A stretch of DNA of 64,000 nucleotides from assembly GCA_020091685.1 (NCBI GenBank), contig CM034601.1, positions 11,828,472-11,892,471 on the forward strand, written 5' to 3'. Shown here piece by piece: positions 49,274 through 63,695 of the stretch (position 1 is the first letter of the stretch; every line of letters begins with the position of its first letter). The translations under genes and the position numbers were made by a program. The notes beneath the pieces are model-generated. The model did no database searches and had not been told where the DNA came from. It was given only the letters and a program-made list of their open reading frames with translations. This stretch comes from Lutjanus erythropterus (lineage: Eukaryota; Chordata; Actinopteri; Lutjaniformes; Lutjanidae).

Positions 49274-50486
49274 TTAAAGGGATAGATTGGATTATTTGAA
49301 ATGGGGTTGTATGAGGTACTCGTCAGTGTATTTCCTACAGTAGATGGTGGTCGGCATGCCCCCAGTTTGGAGAACCAGCAGGAGTTCTGGTGTAGGAAGC
49401 TAAGCACTGTACTGCTGTGGACAGGGTGAGCATCAAAATATATTTTAGACACCTAAAAAAAAGACCTGTCTAAAATAAATCAGTATCAGTTTAAGCGTAT
49501 AAAATATTTAGAATATTTTCATGGCTTTACCTTGCCATCGGTGTCATCAGACATTAGCCTTTTCCAACAGGATACACCATTATATAAGCCAAATATTGCT
49601 CTCTCTTGTTCAACCAAACTCTGTTAGATAAAGCAGTAATTTTACTTCATAGAACACAGGAGTTGCTGGCCTACCGCTGCCTCGTCAGTTAGTTCGTGTT
49701 ATTGTGTGACTTTGGAGAGTCTTAAAAAAAAAAACTTTTAAAACTTCAAAGTCAGATAATAACACGCACAAAGTAGTAGATTAGGGCAGCACTAGACCAG
49801 CATCTCCTGTGTTCTGCGAGGTAAAATTACTGATTTCACCAGTGGAGTCTGGTTGAATGAGAGAGAGGCTTATACAACAGCAGATGCCTGTTGGAATCCA
49901 TCGTCCGTGTCCGTTTATCCTTGATGGGTTGTAGGGGATGCTGGAGCCTATCCCAGCTGACACTGGGGGAGAGGCGGTGTACACCCTGGACAAGTCACCA
50001 GTTCATCGCAGGGCTGACACATGGAGACAAACAACCACTCACCACTCACATTCGCACCTATGGGCAATTAGAGTTGCCATCCTATTATGCTGCATGTCTT
50101 TGGACTGTGGGAGGAAGCTGGAGTACCCGGACAGAACCCGTGCAGACACGAGGAGAACATGCAAACCCCGCACACAAAGAGTTAGAGTCGGCTGGGGGAT
50201 TCAAACTCAGAACCTTATTGCTGTGAGGCGACAGTGCTAACCACTGCACCACTGATGGCATGATGCAGCGCTAAAATTATTCTTAATATAGTGTACATTT
50301 AAATTAATATTGATAATTTAAGGTAGCTAAAATGTGCTTTGCTGCTGCCCCTGTCCACAGCAGTACATTGGTTAGATTCCGTGTTAGTGCTCCTCTCTGC
50401 TTCTCCAAACTGTCGGACGTGCTGACCGGCATCTACTGTAGCACCTCACACAACCGCACTGAAATTAATCCAAACTGTCCCTTTAA
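49274..50486. mobile_element. 1.2 kb foldback transposon flanked by TTAA, split by a SINE
   Basis: The outer ends read AGGGATAG (after TTAA at 49274..49277) and CTGTCCCT (before TTAA at 50483..50486). The left arm, about 49278..49725, pairs with the right arm from about 49735. Paired blocks include 'gtactgctgtggacagg', 'cagtaattttac', 'agaacacaggag' and 'cgtgttattgtgtgact'. The right arm is broken at about 49901..50256 by a SINE. TTAA duplications suggest mobilisation by a piggyBac or Kolobok-type transposase. No coding capacity; frames here are shadows. Confidence 0.88.
49901..50256 (-). repeat. SINE family B, near full-length antisense copy
   Basis: On the minus strand from about 50256 it begins with the tRNA-like head 'ggtgcagtggttagcactgt' then 'cgcctcac'. 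The body follows ('gttctcctcgtgtctgc', 'ccacagtccaaagacatgc', 'ggtgacttgtccagggtgta') and ends 'ggctccagcatcccctac'. Partial copies lie at 15299..15452, 17271..17371 and 9938..9968. It sits inside the right arm of the foldback at 49274..50486, so it inserted later. Confidence 0.85.
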
Positions 50487-52189
50487 ACTCTTCAGCAGAG
50501 ATGAGATTCCCTAGTGGTCAAAATTTATTGAGTAAGATATTTCAGTTGTTTGTTTTTGTGCACTTGAGTCATAGTTTGTTTAGTTTGTTTTAATTCAACC
50601 ATATTGAGCTGAGAAGCTTAATGAAGGCTGTTGAAAGAGAGTTATTTTGTAGTTGGCCTCTGTGGCCTCCAACAGAAGACTTTTTACTTGTTGTGCTTCC
50701 ATCTGCGAGGACTAATGTTTGTGGTTGATACATAAACTAACAGCATTGGCCGGAGAACTTCTTGGGAAAATATAAACATTAATCAGATGGTGTGTATTTT
50801 GTCTGGGGAGGGAAGTGAATATTTGTGCACCCATGAGAATTTGTTTTGTTTCGGGTCGGTCATTTGTCTTCTTCATGTGTCTGTTTGTTTCCAGTTCGCC
50901 GTCACCAGTGTGTGTCTGTGTGTGTGTCTGTGTGTGTGTTTGTCTTTCATGGGTAAAGTTGCCCATATTTCCACTTCCAGTCATGTGTGATGAGTTCATG
51001 GCAGCACATCAGAGGGCTGTACTGTACCTGGATGTGGTGGGTGGTGAAATCTACAAAGTCAGGAATGAAGACGGCAAACAGGGATGGTATGGGAAATAAA
51101 GACAGAAGGGGTGTAAAGGATGTTGTGAAGGAAGGTAAAGGATAAAGTGAAACTACTTCAATGAGAAAGTGACAGAAAGGAAAACGTGTGAGCATCAGAT
51201 AAAGATGCTGTGAAAACCTCAAAGTAAGAACCTCAGAAAAATGAAACTACTGCAATAAACACAAAAACAATGTTCTTTTTCTATATTTCTGTGCTTTAAA
51301 GTGGCCTTTCTGAAGTTTTACTTGTGCAGCCTTGAGTATATCCATTCTGGTATACAAGGTGACTGATGAAGTGATGCTCAGGTGTCTTTTGTTCATTTTG
51401 AAAGACTGGTGTAAATCAGGCTTTAGCTCAGGTTTTTGCTGAATGTTGTTGAGACAAAGGTGGTAGAAGCTAGAGAACATGCGTGGCATGCATTGTGTAC
51501 AACATGTGCTTAAGTGAGAAAATCACGATTTGACAGAAGAAAGTGTCCACAGAGTTTTAAATTTTATACCAAGATGCAACAAAACTATATAAAATCTCTT
51601 CATTAAACTTAATTTGCCACAGGAATTAACATGAAAACATTAAGTTGTAAATTGTGCAGTTTTTCTTTGTTTTTCTTTTCTCTCCTGGCACTTTCTATCA
51701 TCAGTCAACAGGTACCAACAGATATGTCAAGAAATGCTGAATTGTGATTAAAATCTTATATAAAATAGAAGAAGCACTAAAATCCAATAAACAGAGGTGA
51801 GTGCTATTTGTCCAGTTGGTATTGATTTGGAGTCAGTGGGCCACAAGCTGTTTATGTAAAATAAATCAATCACACATTAGCAATCAAAACAGATGTTCTG
51901 CATGAGGCCATTTTAGTTTTAGCCATAATTTTACCAGTATAGAAAAGTCAGCATAAGTGTATTGGCCTTTGCTTTTTTTGTGGGTGGCAGCCAATGCAAA
52001 ATGGTGGTCCACCTTTGAGTTAGATAGGCAGGGAAAATCCTGGCTTTAGCAGCCAACTCTGCATTACTTCTGCTGCCCTACACGCAGTCAGATACATTTA
52101 CATTCTTACAAACAACACCATCATCTGCACAGCAGTGTCAAGGACGGTGAAGGAACGAGAACCGCTGAAACATCTTGAAGCTGATATCT
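50487..52189. other. no gene seen
   Basis: A short GT-rich patch at 50908..50941. Otherwise intronic. Frames at 50787..51222 are low complexity or chance. Confidence 0.5.
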
Positions 52190-52265
52190 AAGATGAGATA
52201 AGGCGAGATAATCCTTGATTGATCCCCCCCAGAGGGTATATTTAGGAAATACCCACCACCTGCAA
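52190..52265. repeat. retroposon fragment ('gataatccttgattgatccc')
   Basis: Contains 'gataagg', 'gataatccttgattgatccc' and 'cagagggtat', resembling a common fish retroposon tail. Fragment only. Confidence 0.4.
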
Positions 52266-52472
52266 GGTTCTCCCCCTCTGTGATGGTGAGAGGTCATTTT
52301 AAATCATCATAGAGCCTCAGCAGAGATTACAAGACGTTCTCTTGCTGGCTCCTCTTTAGCAAACTCATTTTATCGACATACCACATGGATAAAGTAACTT
52401 CCTTTCTCCTTATCTTACTTTAGTACAGAGCTGCCAGTGGCTGGTGACTAAAACCTCTGTCATCTATAAACT

Positions 52473-52560
52473 ACAATGATAATAAGCTTTATTTATATTG
52501 TACTTTTCTGACAAAGGTTACAAAGTGCTTTTCAGAAAAAGAACAATAAAAAAGAAAAGG
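52473..52560. repeat. retroposon-like fragment ('ctttatttatattgtacttt')
   Basis: 'gctttatttatattgtactt' then 'ttctgacaaaggttacaaag' and 'tgcttttcag' resembles a very common fish repeat. Class not assigned. Confidence 0.45.
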
Positions 52561-55249
52561 TTTGAAAACGTGTCACTTTGTGTGGAGTGAGTCAGAAGAG
52601 CAATACACAGAAAGCAAGTTAAACCACAGCAGTGACATAAGCCAGTTGACGATTGGTATCGCAATGTACTTGTGCACGACATGCGTCACTTCTAGGGCAG
52701 TCCTCACTAAAGATGTGTAGTTATTAGCTGAAACCATTAGGCGACTAGTTGTCGCATATTTATGATATGAATTTAAACTATATTTCTGGGGCACGAATTG
52801 AGCTGCCTGTTAAATACTGACAGCAAAAGCAGTAATGATTCTGAATGTGTTGAAGCGACAAACAAGAGGACTTAAATTTGACAAGAATTCATTTGTTTTC
52901 AGCAGAGTATGACATCACACAAATCACAGACTCATCAACACGACGGATGATGTATTCTTACAAATTAATTTGCTACAAGCGACCACAACCGTTCAGCGCC
53001 TCCCCTGTCTCCTCCTGAACTTGTTGCATCGTCTTCGTCCTCGGACTCTGGTCGGAGCTGCTGTAAATCACCACCGTCCTGTATTGCTGTTTGTCAGACT
53101 GACCTCTGTTGGTCTTGGAGGCTGTGTCCCAGTCTAATACTGTTGGACCACTAAATGAGCTTATTAGCAAATGGCAGCTAAAGCACAGTTAGCCGCAGCG
53201 TGCCGGTGACTTTGGTGACGGCAAAGCTGTTCTGTCAGTATATTTATCTGTGTTTTGTTGTCTTTTTGAAGGCTGCTGTTACATGCTCTTGTTTACACAG
53301 CTAATGTTTTACACAATGGCTGCTGCCGGTGCTGCATTGCCATTTCATCAAGGGTCCTCTTGTGCTTGGAGAGTACCTACTCTGAAGTCGGAGACAAGAA
53401 ACTCCTTTTGAAACTGTGTTCTGAGAACTGTCATTGTTCACAGTTCACCACCTAAGTGTTCCTAGAACTATGAAAAAGTCCCTCTGTTCTGGAAACGCCT
53501 TTTGTTTCAAGTCTTTTCCCTCCAGTTTCGTGTCATTCTTTTCATTCCCATGGATAAATGACTGTTCAGCGAAAATTCAGTGATCTGGTTATCAAACAAA
53601 ATATTGATATGAAATTGATATCAGTCCCTCAGGATCAAAGAGTGGAGATCCCCTCATGCTTCACTGACATTAAGCAATGAAACCGAGAAAAGCATGAATA
53701 CATCAGCATGCAGTCCGTCCACAAGACATGTTGTGTCTCTCACTTTCCTCAACTTCTCGCATACTGAGTACAAAATGGTCACGCACAGTCTCTGGGTGTT
53801 ATGAAAAGTCATTCTTGTGATTGTACTGAATCACCAGCTTTAGTGGAAGCAGATGAGACAGATTGTGTGACAAAAAGAAGTGAAGTACCCTTGTTGAAAA
53901 TAAAAGAACTCCTGGAACACGCTGAACATCACAGACTGATGATACGTTACTTCAAGAGGATCTTGACAGTGGATTTTTTTTTTCCTTTTTGCAAACCAAA
54001 AAGGTCTTTTGATGAGCGCTTGTTGCTTAAAATGAATCAGAACCTCTTAGCGTTAGAGTGTGCGTTATTATGAGGCCAGCTGAGAAAAAGTGTGTTATTA
54101 TAAGACCAACTCCTATTCACAAGTCATAGCGTTTATTTTGGCCTGCACGCAGCGCTAGACGGGTGGAGTTCAGTGCATCAGAGGAATTCAGAATAGTCAT
54201 AGAAAAGTATATAAAAATTAATGGACAAAATATTGTTCCCTGTGGCAGATACCACCCATCTGACACTCCATGTCCAGCAGTGGTCAAACAGACTCAGATA
54301 CATTCAGCCCAGTTTGATCTCAAATGGGCCGGATCAGTAAAACCATTGCATAATAATCTATAAATAACAATAGGTTTCCCTTTCTTTTGGTGTAAAGGAG
54401 GTACAGATAAGTGCAGTTTTTACAATATGTCTCAGTTTGTGCACATTTAGTCAGTCTACTGTCATTACACGTGAACAAATAGGAACTAGTTCTTTTACCT
54501 AAATCTCCCTGCACTTTCCAAAATATTAAACCAAACTCCCTTTAAGAAATGTAACATATTAACAAACCCTTACATGTCCACAAAAACCCATAACTCTACA
54601 AACACAAATGTCGACAGTCCTCTTGTCAATTTGGCATTAAAATAATAAGGATAAACTTTATTTCCACACAGACTTTACATTTTGGATTTTGTTGTCTAAA
54701 CTACAAGCCTCTGTTGGTTAGCTGCACTATTTTAATGGGAGAAGACTGTGGGAATGAGAGGCAAATTGTTCCAAAAATTGAGATTTCAGTCATTGTAGGG
54801 CCTTTAGCTGCACAGCTAACTGAGCTAACAGCATGCAGCCAAAGAGAGTTACAGCAGAGGATATAGTGAGCAGCAGTTAGGGGTTACTTTGGTGATGTTG
54901 CCCCCTACGTGTTTGGAGTTGCCTTTGTCAGTAGGCTGTATAATACATGTTACTCCTTTATGATGCAGCGTCACCAAGCAGAAACCAATGTCAGGTCATG
55001 TGGGACAAGGTTTTTATTAGGGCTCAGGAAAATAGCATCTTTATGCCAAAACATATGTACTTAGACCAAAACTTTAAAGTGGGTAGTTGATTTAGAAGGG
55101 GCATTATAGCCACGCTCCATGAAATCAATGACGCTGGCCGTTTGGCTGGGGTATAATTCCTGTAGAGTAAGACAAGCCACAGATCTGTCAAATGGTGTTC
55201 AGACTTTTGATCCTCTACCTTGGGTCTGTTCTGTTTCTGAAAGCTTTAC
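52561..55249. other. no gene seen
   Basis: Intronic sequence. The plus-strand frames at 53801..54073 and 54163..54363 have fairly balanced composition but no recognised domain or splice context. Confidence 0.45.
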
Positions 55250-55560
55250 TGTAGGTAAACCCGCTGAGCGTCAGAGCAGGCAGCGTCGGGGTCGGCTTCC
55301 ATTTAATCAACTTCATTATTCCCCATTAGTAAATTCTGCTGCTAAAAAGTGTGACAAGCCACTCAAGTTGCAGGAGATGCAGACATGCAAAGCAGCATTA
55401 ATCATGTAGTTGTTTTGGTTTTCTTTTTCAGCTACACGTCTCCAAAAACTAGGTCACATCTTCCCCCAACCTCCCCTTGCCATTTTACCAGATCGGCTGC
55501 CTGAGCCCGCCATATGAAGAATGATATTTGCATCGGACTCTGTGGGGGGAAATTGGCTTA
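55250..55560. promoter_or_regulatory. candidate conserved noncoding block
   Basis: Repeat-free, balanced composition with AT cores ('catttaatcaacttcattat', 'ccccattag'). It includes a fortuitous acceptor-like 'ctttttcag' at about 55423..55431 with no coding exon after it. Texture only; conservation untested. Confidence 0.25.
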
Positions 55561-56329
55561 TTGCTCCTGCCTCTTAAGTCTCCTTCACTCTTTCTTGTCA
55601 GTGACCCAGTTTTTTAACCTTTATTTATTGGGGGGAAGGTTTTCTGAGCATGTTCGCTTGCTCTCTCGCTCTCTTTTTTTCCCCTCTCTCAGAAACATCT
55701 TGCTTCATATTCATGATTTTACACACATTCACACCTGGGAGCCGCAGAGTACAAGCGCAGACTCTTCTGAGCAGTTCCACTTGAGCGGTCTGGGGGGGCT
55801 GCATGCCTTGTTCAAGCCAGTTGTTGTGTGTAAAAAGCTTGAACTTTTATATTAAATTAGGTTGTGGGTGTTTTTTTCTGTTATGTCTTTCATAACTTAA
55901 TATAATTGAAGAAGTGATGCGCTCTCTAACTGCAGTGTTTTGCCTAATATTCTTGCTATGTGTGAACTACCCAATACATTTACCCTTTTTGACATCGGTC
56001 CATTTAGTAGCTTGTGGGAAGCAGTTTGGAGGTTAAACGCCTTGCCCAAGGACATTCAGGCTGAAGATTTTTCCAAGAAGCTCAAAGTCCAGCTTACTTA
56101 ACCTCTGAACGACTGCAGTTCTGAATATTGATATTTACTATTTAGATTTGAGGGCATGCTGCACGGATTAAGAAGAATAATTTCTGCCTTTTCCTTAATG
56201 ATCCTTCTGTCTCAGATTAATTTCTTTGAATGCATGACCGTGAACATGAATGGAGGGCAGAGTTTTAGCTTACTAGAGGCCAAAAATCACATCTGTTCAA
56301 ACGGAGGAGCACAGTCAGTCAGTCAAATC
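55561..56329. other. no gene seen
   Basis: Intronic sequence, CT-rich at about 55660..55690. Confidence 0.5.
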
Positions 56330-56625
56330 CTTATTGAAGCGGGAACAAAGCTTAATTGCATGACCTTTGAGTGAAGCCTTGGCAATCAGCCTGCCCTTGG
56401 CGTGGAGGGGAGTGCCGTCGCTCCACGCATCATTCAGGCCAGGGGCTTGCGATGAGGAGCCGGCGTTCACAGAAATCTCAAAAGGACTTGTTCACTGTCT
56501 CGTCTCACGCTAATGAGGGGCATAAATTGTAGGCTGAGTGCCTTTTCAGAGCTCGGCAGTACGAAGTTTGGCTAATAGCTGCGGATGTGACATTTCAGAT
56601 ATGAGACGGGAGAGGGGACTATAGA
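56330..56625. promoter_or_regulatory. candidate conserved noncoding block
   Basis: Repeat-free sequence of higher G+C, with 'catgacctttgagtg' (a reverse nuclear-receptor half-site, TCAAAGGTCA on the minus strand), 'gcttaattgcat' and 'gctaatgagg' cores. It looks like enhancer-type intron sequence. Not testable from sequence alone. Confidence 0.3.
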
Positions 56626-58397
<1,772 letters not shown>

Positions 58398-58680
58398 AGG
58401 GTTGCACAATATGGTAAGAAAAATATATATATAATTATTGGGATATGATTAATGATTAGTGGGAATGATTGTTTTTGCAGTCTTGCATTCTGTTGCGTTC
58501 TTACATCTGTGGAACAAGATTTTTAGGCCAGGGCATTCCTTCAGCACTAACTTAATACTTTATTATTATTATTTTGTCACATAAACTTTCTTCAAAAAAC
58601 ATACCTTCTTCGATTTGGATATGGCACTAGGCTATATTGCAATTTTGATAATATTTCAATTAATTTTGCAGCGCTATCCA
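58398..58680. mobile_element. non-autonomous DNA element, 'agggttgcacaatatgg' type
   Basis: The left end 'ttagggttgcacaatatggt' and the right end 'aattaattttgcagcgctat' (reverse complement begins 'atagcgctgcaaaatt') are imperfect inverted repeats. The AT-rich body contains 'ctatattgcaattttgat'. The type resembles common fish hAT-like MITEs. Superfamily inferred. Confidence 0.5.
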
Positions 58681-58724
58681 TAATGATAACTCAATACTTA
58701 ACTAGAAAATAATTTCCAACCTCC

Positions 58725-58985
58725 ACCAAAGAGCCAGTTCACTGAGAAGTGATGGTTCCAATCCGTAATTGAAGTATGCAGCCCCGATTGGCAGGAAATA
58801 TTAATCAACTTGAAATGGTTTTGAAGCTCTGTTATTGTGCATGTGACACCTGTAATTGTGTTGGTCGCAGCAAATACGGGTTAATACCACAGGCCACAGA
58901 ATTCTGGGACAGCAAAACAAACTATTGTGGTTTAAATAAAGAAGTCAGACGATAATTGGGCATTTTCCATCATTCTGTGAGCACT
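58725..58985. promoter_or_regulatory. candidate conserved noncoding block
   Basis: Repeat-free sequence with 'ccgtaattgaag', 'atattaatcaac', 'cctgtaattgtg' and a RUNX-type 'attgtggttta' near 58924. No open frame of note. Texture only. Confidence 0.3.
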
Positions 58986-60346
58986 GATTTTATGCAGCGC
59001 ACAACATGAATTTGCAACCAGTGAAAGGAGCTGGCGGTGTCCCCTGTCTCCTGCAGCTCTTCCTCTAACAGCTCACTGTGGCTGCTCCATCTTGTTCCAT
59101 TACTCCCTGCAATATGACAACTGATCCGCTCTCAAAAAATCCCAAAAATGGCAGTTTGTTTGGTAAATGCATATTAGTTCGCCGATAGCAACAAGCTGTA
59201 ACTATATAACAATAATAAACATTAACTTGTGTTGCTGTCTCAGTTAAATGCTTTTACAGTGAAGCTGCAGCTGTAGGAAATGTTCAGTTTACATTAACAA
59301 CAGTACCTTAACACAACACTTTCCTCCAGGAATTTCATCACAGTTCTTATACTGCAAATATCTAAATATTGCAATACTTTAATCAGCGGCCATTCTGTGG
59401 GCCTGATGGGGAGCCTTGGCGGGCAGCATGTGGACCACCAGTTGATGATCCCTGCTTTGAGACCCTTTCGGTGACGTCATTATCTGTGTGATTCATCCAA
59501 CTCTTGTGGAGAGTTGAGTCTGAGCAAGTCCTCTTGGCAGCTGAGTGTTAAACTTAGCAGAAAAGTAACCACTGTTGTAAATCTGACTTTGTGGGTATTG
59601 AGCATCCTGTTGCATTAAGTTTCTTTCCAAAATATTTTTGAAAAGTATTTTTGTTAAGTACAGCTCTTTATTGAAACATGTTGGTTCAGTGATCTTAAAT
59701 TTTGTTGTAGAATGCAGCCAGTTCCTTTTTTTTTTTTTTTACAAACACCAGCAGTGTGAAGAGACGCTGATCGTCTATTCAGCATTGAGTGCTGCACATG
59801 TTATTTGGTGTCTGGTTGCTGAGAGTTAAGAAATACTCAGCTTTTGCGTAAAAACCTGCGCTAATTAATGTCATCCAACCACAGTGGAGACGGGGCAGGA
59901 CAAATACCACAACTATGGTACTAACCCACTAAATCTCATGAACCCACACAGACTGGCTAGTCTGTCTTCTCACCCAAGGGGTTTCATCCTCCCCTTAATC
60001 CAGAGTAACACATAAATTAAGTTAGTTGCATGGATATTCCTTATTGTATCAACTGAAGAGTGCTGGCTGAAAACACACTGCACCTCCAAAGCACCTCAGG
60101 TGCTCTTAGCAGGGCGTTTTCATAAGAGTGTCGGATGTTTTCAGCTGGGAAGAAAAGGTTTCCATGGTCACAGCTCCTCTGGCTCCATTTTCATGGCTAC
60201 ATGTAATATTTTATACAACACATACAGTATTCATGTGTGTATGTCAAACATAATTATATTCATCATAAAGTACAAAAATAGCCTCTGGTGGATGGAAATG
60301 TACTTTTGAGACGCAGTGATGCCAGATTAGTTAATACTGACCTGTA
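58986..60346. other. no gene seen
   Basis: Intronic sequence with a T run at about 59727..59740. Confidence 0.5.
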
Positions 60347-61256
60347 ATTAGGACTGTGATGACAACTGTATTACTGCAGTGCTGTGGTCATGTGATACGT
60401 ACCGCAGGGTCGAGCTCATTACAGCCGTCACCACAAATTTTATATTGAAGGGTCTGTCTCATTTTACTCCATCGTGCTGTGTGTTTGGGATCAGTGCGTG
60501 GATCAGCGCTGTCGCACGACAAGTTAGGAGCAAAGCCGCAACTCCCAGCATTCAACCCAAGGCATTATGGGATCGCCAGTGGATGGCTAGCAACATGCTA
60601 ATAACAACAGTTTTCAATATGGAAAAAAGAACGAAGGAAGCTCTTTGCACATCTACTAGATAAGACAGGTGTGTTGGAGAGAGGCAAGTAGACCAAAAAG
60701 TCGCAAAAAGGACACACGCGTACTGTCTAACTTGCAATATATCATTTATTTGGAACGTTTCAGTACTAGACCTTCATCAGGCCCGGTGTTAGACAGTGTG
60801 GGAGGTCTTTTTGCAGTATACAAAGCTTCTGAGAGGGATATGATAGTGTCAGAGCTGACGCTTTAAAAGTACAACGCTAGTGTTAGCATTAGCTTAACAT
60901 TAGCCTTTCCTGCCCAGCTTACTTCAGGGCAAATCTTGTCATATTTTCAGTAGTTGGGGAACAACTGCAGCTGCAGCGTTTATTAACTGACACACTGTAA
61001 CATGTACTGTATATTTACTGCCAGATTGACAACTTACTGCTGCAGTTTCTGCTCCGCTAGCAGCACCATCACTCGTCTGTTGCTCAGTCTGTCACTTGCA
61101 CACCGCACACACATTACCCACCGCTCTATAACTTAAAGAAGGTATGCTACAGTTATGACAGTATCCTTCAATAAAGTCCGATAAAATGTAATTTTTAAGT
61201 TTGTTGCTGCAATTTTGCCGCTGCAGTCAAAAAATTTCATACATCACAGCCCTAAC
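60347..61256. mobile_element. probable hAT-like DNA element with nested repeat
   Basis: The left end 'attaggactgtgatgacaac' and the right end, reverse-complemented, 'gttagggctgtgatgtatga' form terminal inverted repeats of about 16 bases, and both sides contain 'ctgcag' shortly inside. 'ggaacgtttcagtactagac' followed by 'cttcatcagg' at 60752..60781 resembles a motif of other fish repeats and suggests a nested insertion. No intact transposase. Confidence 0.5.
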
Positions 61257-61756
61257 TAAGTGTACTTTTAAGAACTTTATTTTGCTTCATTTCATAACCT
61301 TATTGTACAACCATTGCAAACTGTGTATTGTTATGAATATTCTCCATTCTTTCCTTCTGCAACAGAACAGATGTACACTACAAAAATACAATGCAAATGT
61401 TGCAGCCAGATAATGTGTCACTCCAGACAGGCTACATGTGCATTAGTAATATATTATCCCTGGAAAAAGACCATAATTGGTTAAATTACATTCTGTCGGT
61501 ACCAAGGTGGCAGATTCCTGTCTTGGTGCATATTTGAGAGTGTGTTTGAGTGTCTGTATGTGTTTGTGCTTGCTGAAATCACTGAGTCACTGTACTAATG
61601 CACTGACACACACTCCACACACACCACACACACCACACACACGCACGCACAAACACACACACTCCTCTCTCTCATGCTGTCACTCTCTCATCAGCCCCTT
61701 TCTCTCCTTTTCTGTCTTTTTCTCACTCTTAATCACCCACTCAACACTCTCTCTCT
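61257..61756. other. no gene; CA-rich patch
   Basis: CACAC/CCACAC repeats at about 61606..61662 and a CT-rich tract after them. The long plus-strand frame at 61477..61845 is a low-complexity translation. Confidence 0.55.
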
Positions 61757-61772
61757 CACACACACACGTGCG

Positions 61773-61835
<63 letters not shown>
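61757..61835. repeat. (CA)n microsatellite
   Basis: About 79 bases of CA repeat with 'cgtgcgcacg' near its start. Confidence 0.98.
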
Positions 61836-61837
<2 letters not shown>

Positions 61838-62887
61838 CATCCTGAGTCCTGTGGACCTTCCAAGCAGCCAATCATCAGAGCCCGTCCCTGCGCTGTGATG
61901 TGGCTGCTAAAATTAGCCTCCTCTCTCTGTGAGTCGACATCCGCCATGACGCACTGTGGAGAGCCAGGTAGCCATGATGCCCAGCAGAGAAAAAACTCTT
62001 CTCCTTACTCATGACTTTACCTCTCTACTCCTTCTTCCTTTCCTTTCCTTTCCTTTCCTCTTATCTTTAGCAGGTCTGTGTAGTTGTGCACCGTTTTACT
62101 GCTGCTTTTAGTCTGTTAATTCAAATCATCGAACCTGTTTGACTCTCAGGTACAAGGTCTTACTCACTGTACGCTGCTGTTGGTACAGAGCGACTTGATC
62201 ACTAGATTCTGTCACAGTGCCAGCAGAGGTTGTATGAAGTCCTTCACAGTTCAACCAGTAGAATTATGGCTCCATCCTCTTGTCCTTAAATATATATATA
62301 AATAAATAAGTAATCTTGTTTTCTCAAGATAACCCATTATCATGAAAAAACAAAGGGTTGTGTTCTTTTATTACTTGTTTTATTAATGTTTGTCTGAGAT
62401 CAGTGCTGTGCCAGCATGCATAGATGGCAAATTGACAACTGTGGCAACTGATTTAAACTGGAGATGTCAGATCAAGGAATACCCATAACTGATCAATGTT
62501 TCAGACTGTGCTTCTCGTTATCACAAATTGGCAACTTGTGATCTTAAAATAATGACCATTCTTTACATCTCTGCATTCGTCTCAGTTGTCTTAAAGAGAC
62601 TTACAGCCTGTTATCTATTTTCTTACACTGGTCATTTATAACAGAAGTTCTCAAACTTGTCACCAACCATGTCACCCCTTCATAGTGTGTCTTTTTTTTT
62701 TATCGCACTGCTCCACCCATCCTCTGTGAAGATTTGGAGATAAACATTCAATTTAAAATTAACACTGAATAAAAATTAATCTTTCTAATTGTTTGAAAGT
62801 AAAATATCCTTACAGTTTATGTTGTCAAGGAGAACAAACAAACACACTCTGACTCTGCTTGACATTCACCTTCTTAAAGTATTTTTG
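61836..62887. other. no gene; (TTTCC)n at 62038..62059
   Basis: A pentanucleotide repeat of about four units and short AT repeats near 62290. Nothing else recognised. Confidence 0.55.
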
Positions 62888-63050
62888 GGGCTTTTTATGC
62901 CTTCATTAGATTGTACAATCTAAGATGGACAGGAAAGATGGTAGAAAGAGTGAGGGGACGAAATGCAGCAAAGGGCTGCAGACTTCTTCATGAGGACTCA
63001 GCCTCTGTACATGAAATGCAAGCACCAACTGAGCTATCAGGGCGCCCCTT
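62888..63050 (-). repeat. tRNA-derived SINE (family A), antisense copy
   Basis: On the minus strand from 63050 it reads 'ggggcgccctgatagctcag' then 'ttggtgc', the tRNA-like head, then 'catgtacagaggctgag', 'cagccctttgctgcatttcg' and the tail with 'tctaatgaaggcataaaaag'. Same order as the copies at 12181 and 19850; the tail is longest here. Confidence 0.8.
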
Positions 63051-63695
63051 TCTTTAAGTATTTAATATCCTTACTGTCTAAAGGTTTCATGTTGAGGTGT
63101 TTCTTTAGTTTACCCTGCATCACTGCTGCATCTGACGTCTTTTCGCTGCAGATGAGCCCTTCTACTGTGAGACAGTTAGTTTGTCTTCACCTTTTAGCCT
63201 GATTTCAGTTCTCAGACTGTGTAGAGGGCTGAGATGTATCAGTATGTCTTTGAGCTGTATTTACAGCAACAAATCTTTCCATCACTCCTCTGACAGTCAT
63301 TGTGACTGACTGCTGCGCTTATGGAAAACTCACATGCCAGGAAGCATGTTGCATCACTATGACAACCAGCGAGTGTGAACTGTCATGTCATTAGCAGGGT
63401 TTATAATATAATGAATCTGATTTGATATCTTGAAAACATAATACATTTTTTTTGCTTTTGAATACTTCATATTTTCTTTCCTTTTTATAGTTTGAATTTA
63501 AATGCTTTTTGTTTTGTTTTGGTTGTCTAGTCTAGTCAATTTTTGACATAATTGAAAAAAGTTATTTTCAGTCAAGAACAAGATGAATATCATGAGTTTA
63601 TTGTACATTCATTGTGCAGTGGAGGCACTGAACTCAAGCTTGTACCACCAGAATTAGAGTAATGTCAGTGTGAGCAGCAGCTTGTTCAAGTCATA
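63051..63695. other. no gene seen
   Basis: AT-rich intron with no recognised feature. Confidence 0.5.

Noticed and set aside
55423-55510. Possible next jade2 exon after 'ctttttcag'
   Set aside because: The following sequence does not encode VFRTDL or any JADE2 segment, and no matching donor is evident.
61477-61898. THTHTH-type frames over the CA array, and similar ones at 4080, 47542, 57975
   Set aside because: Microsatellite translations.
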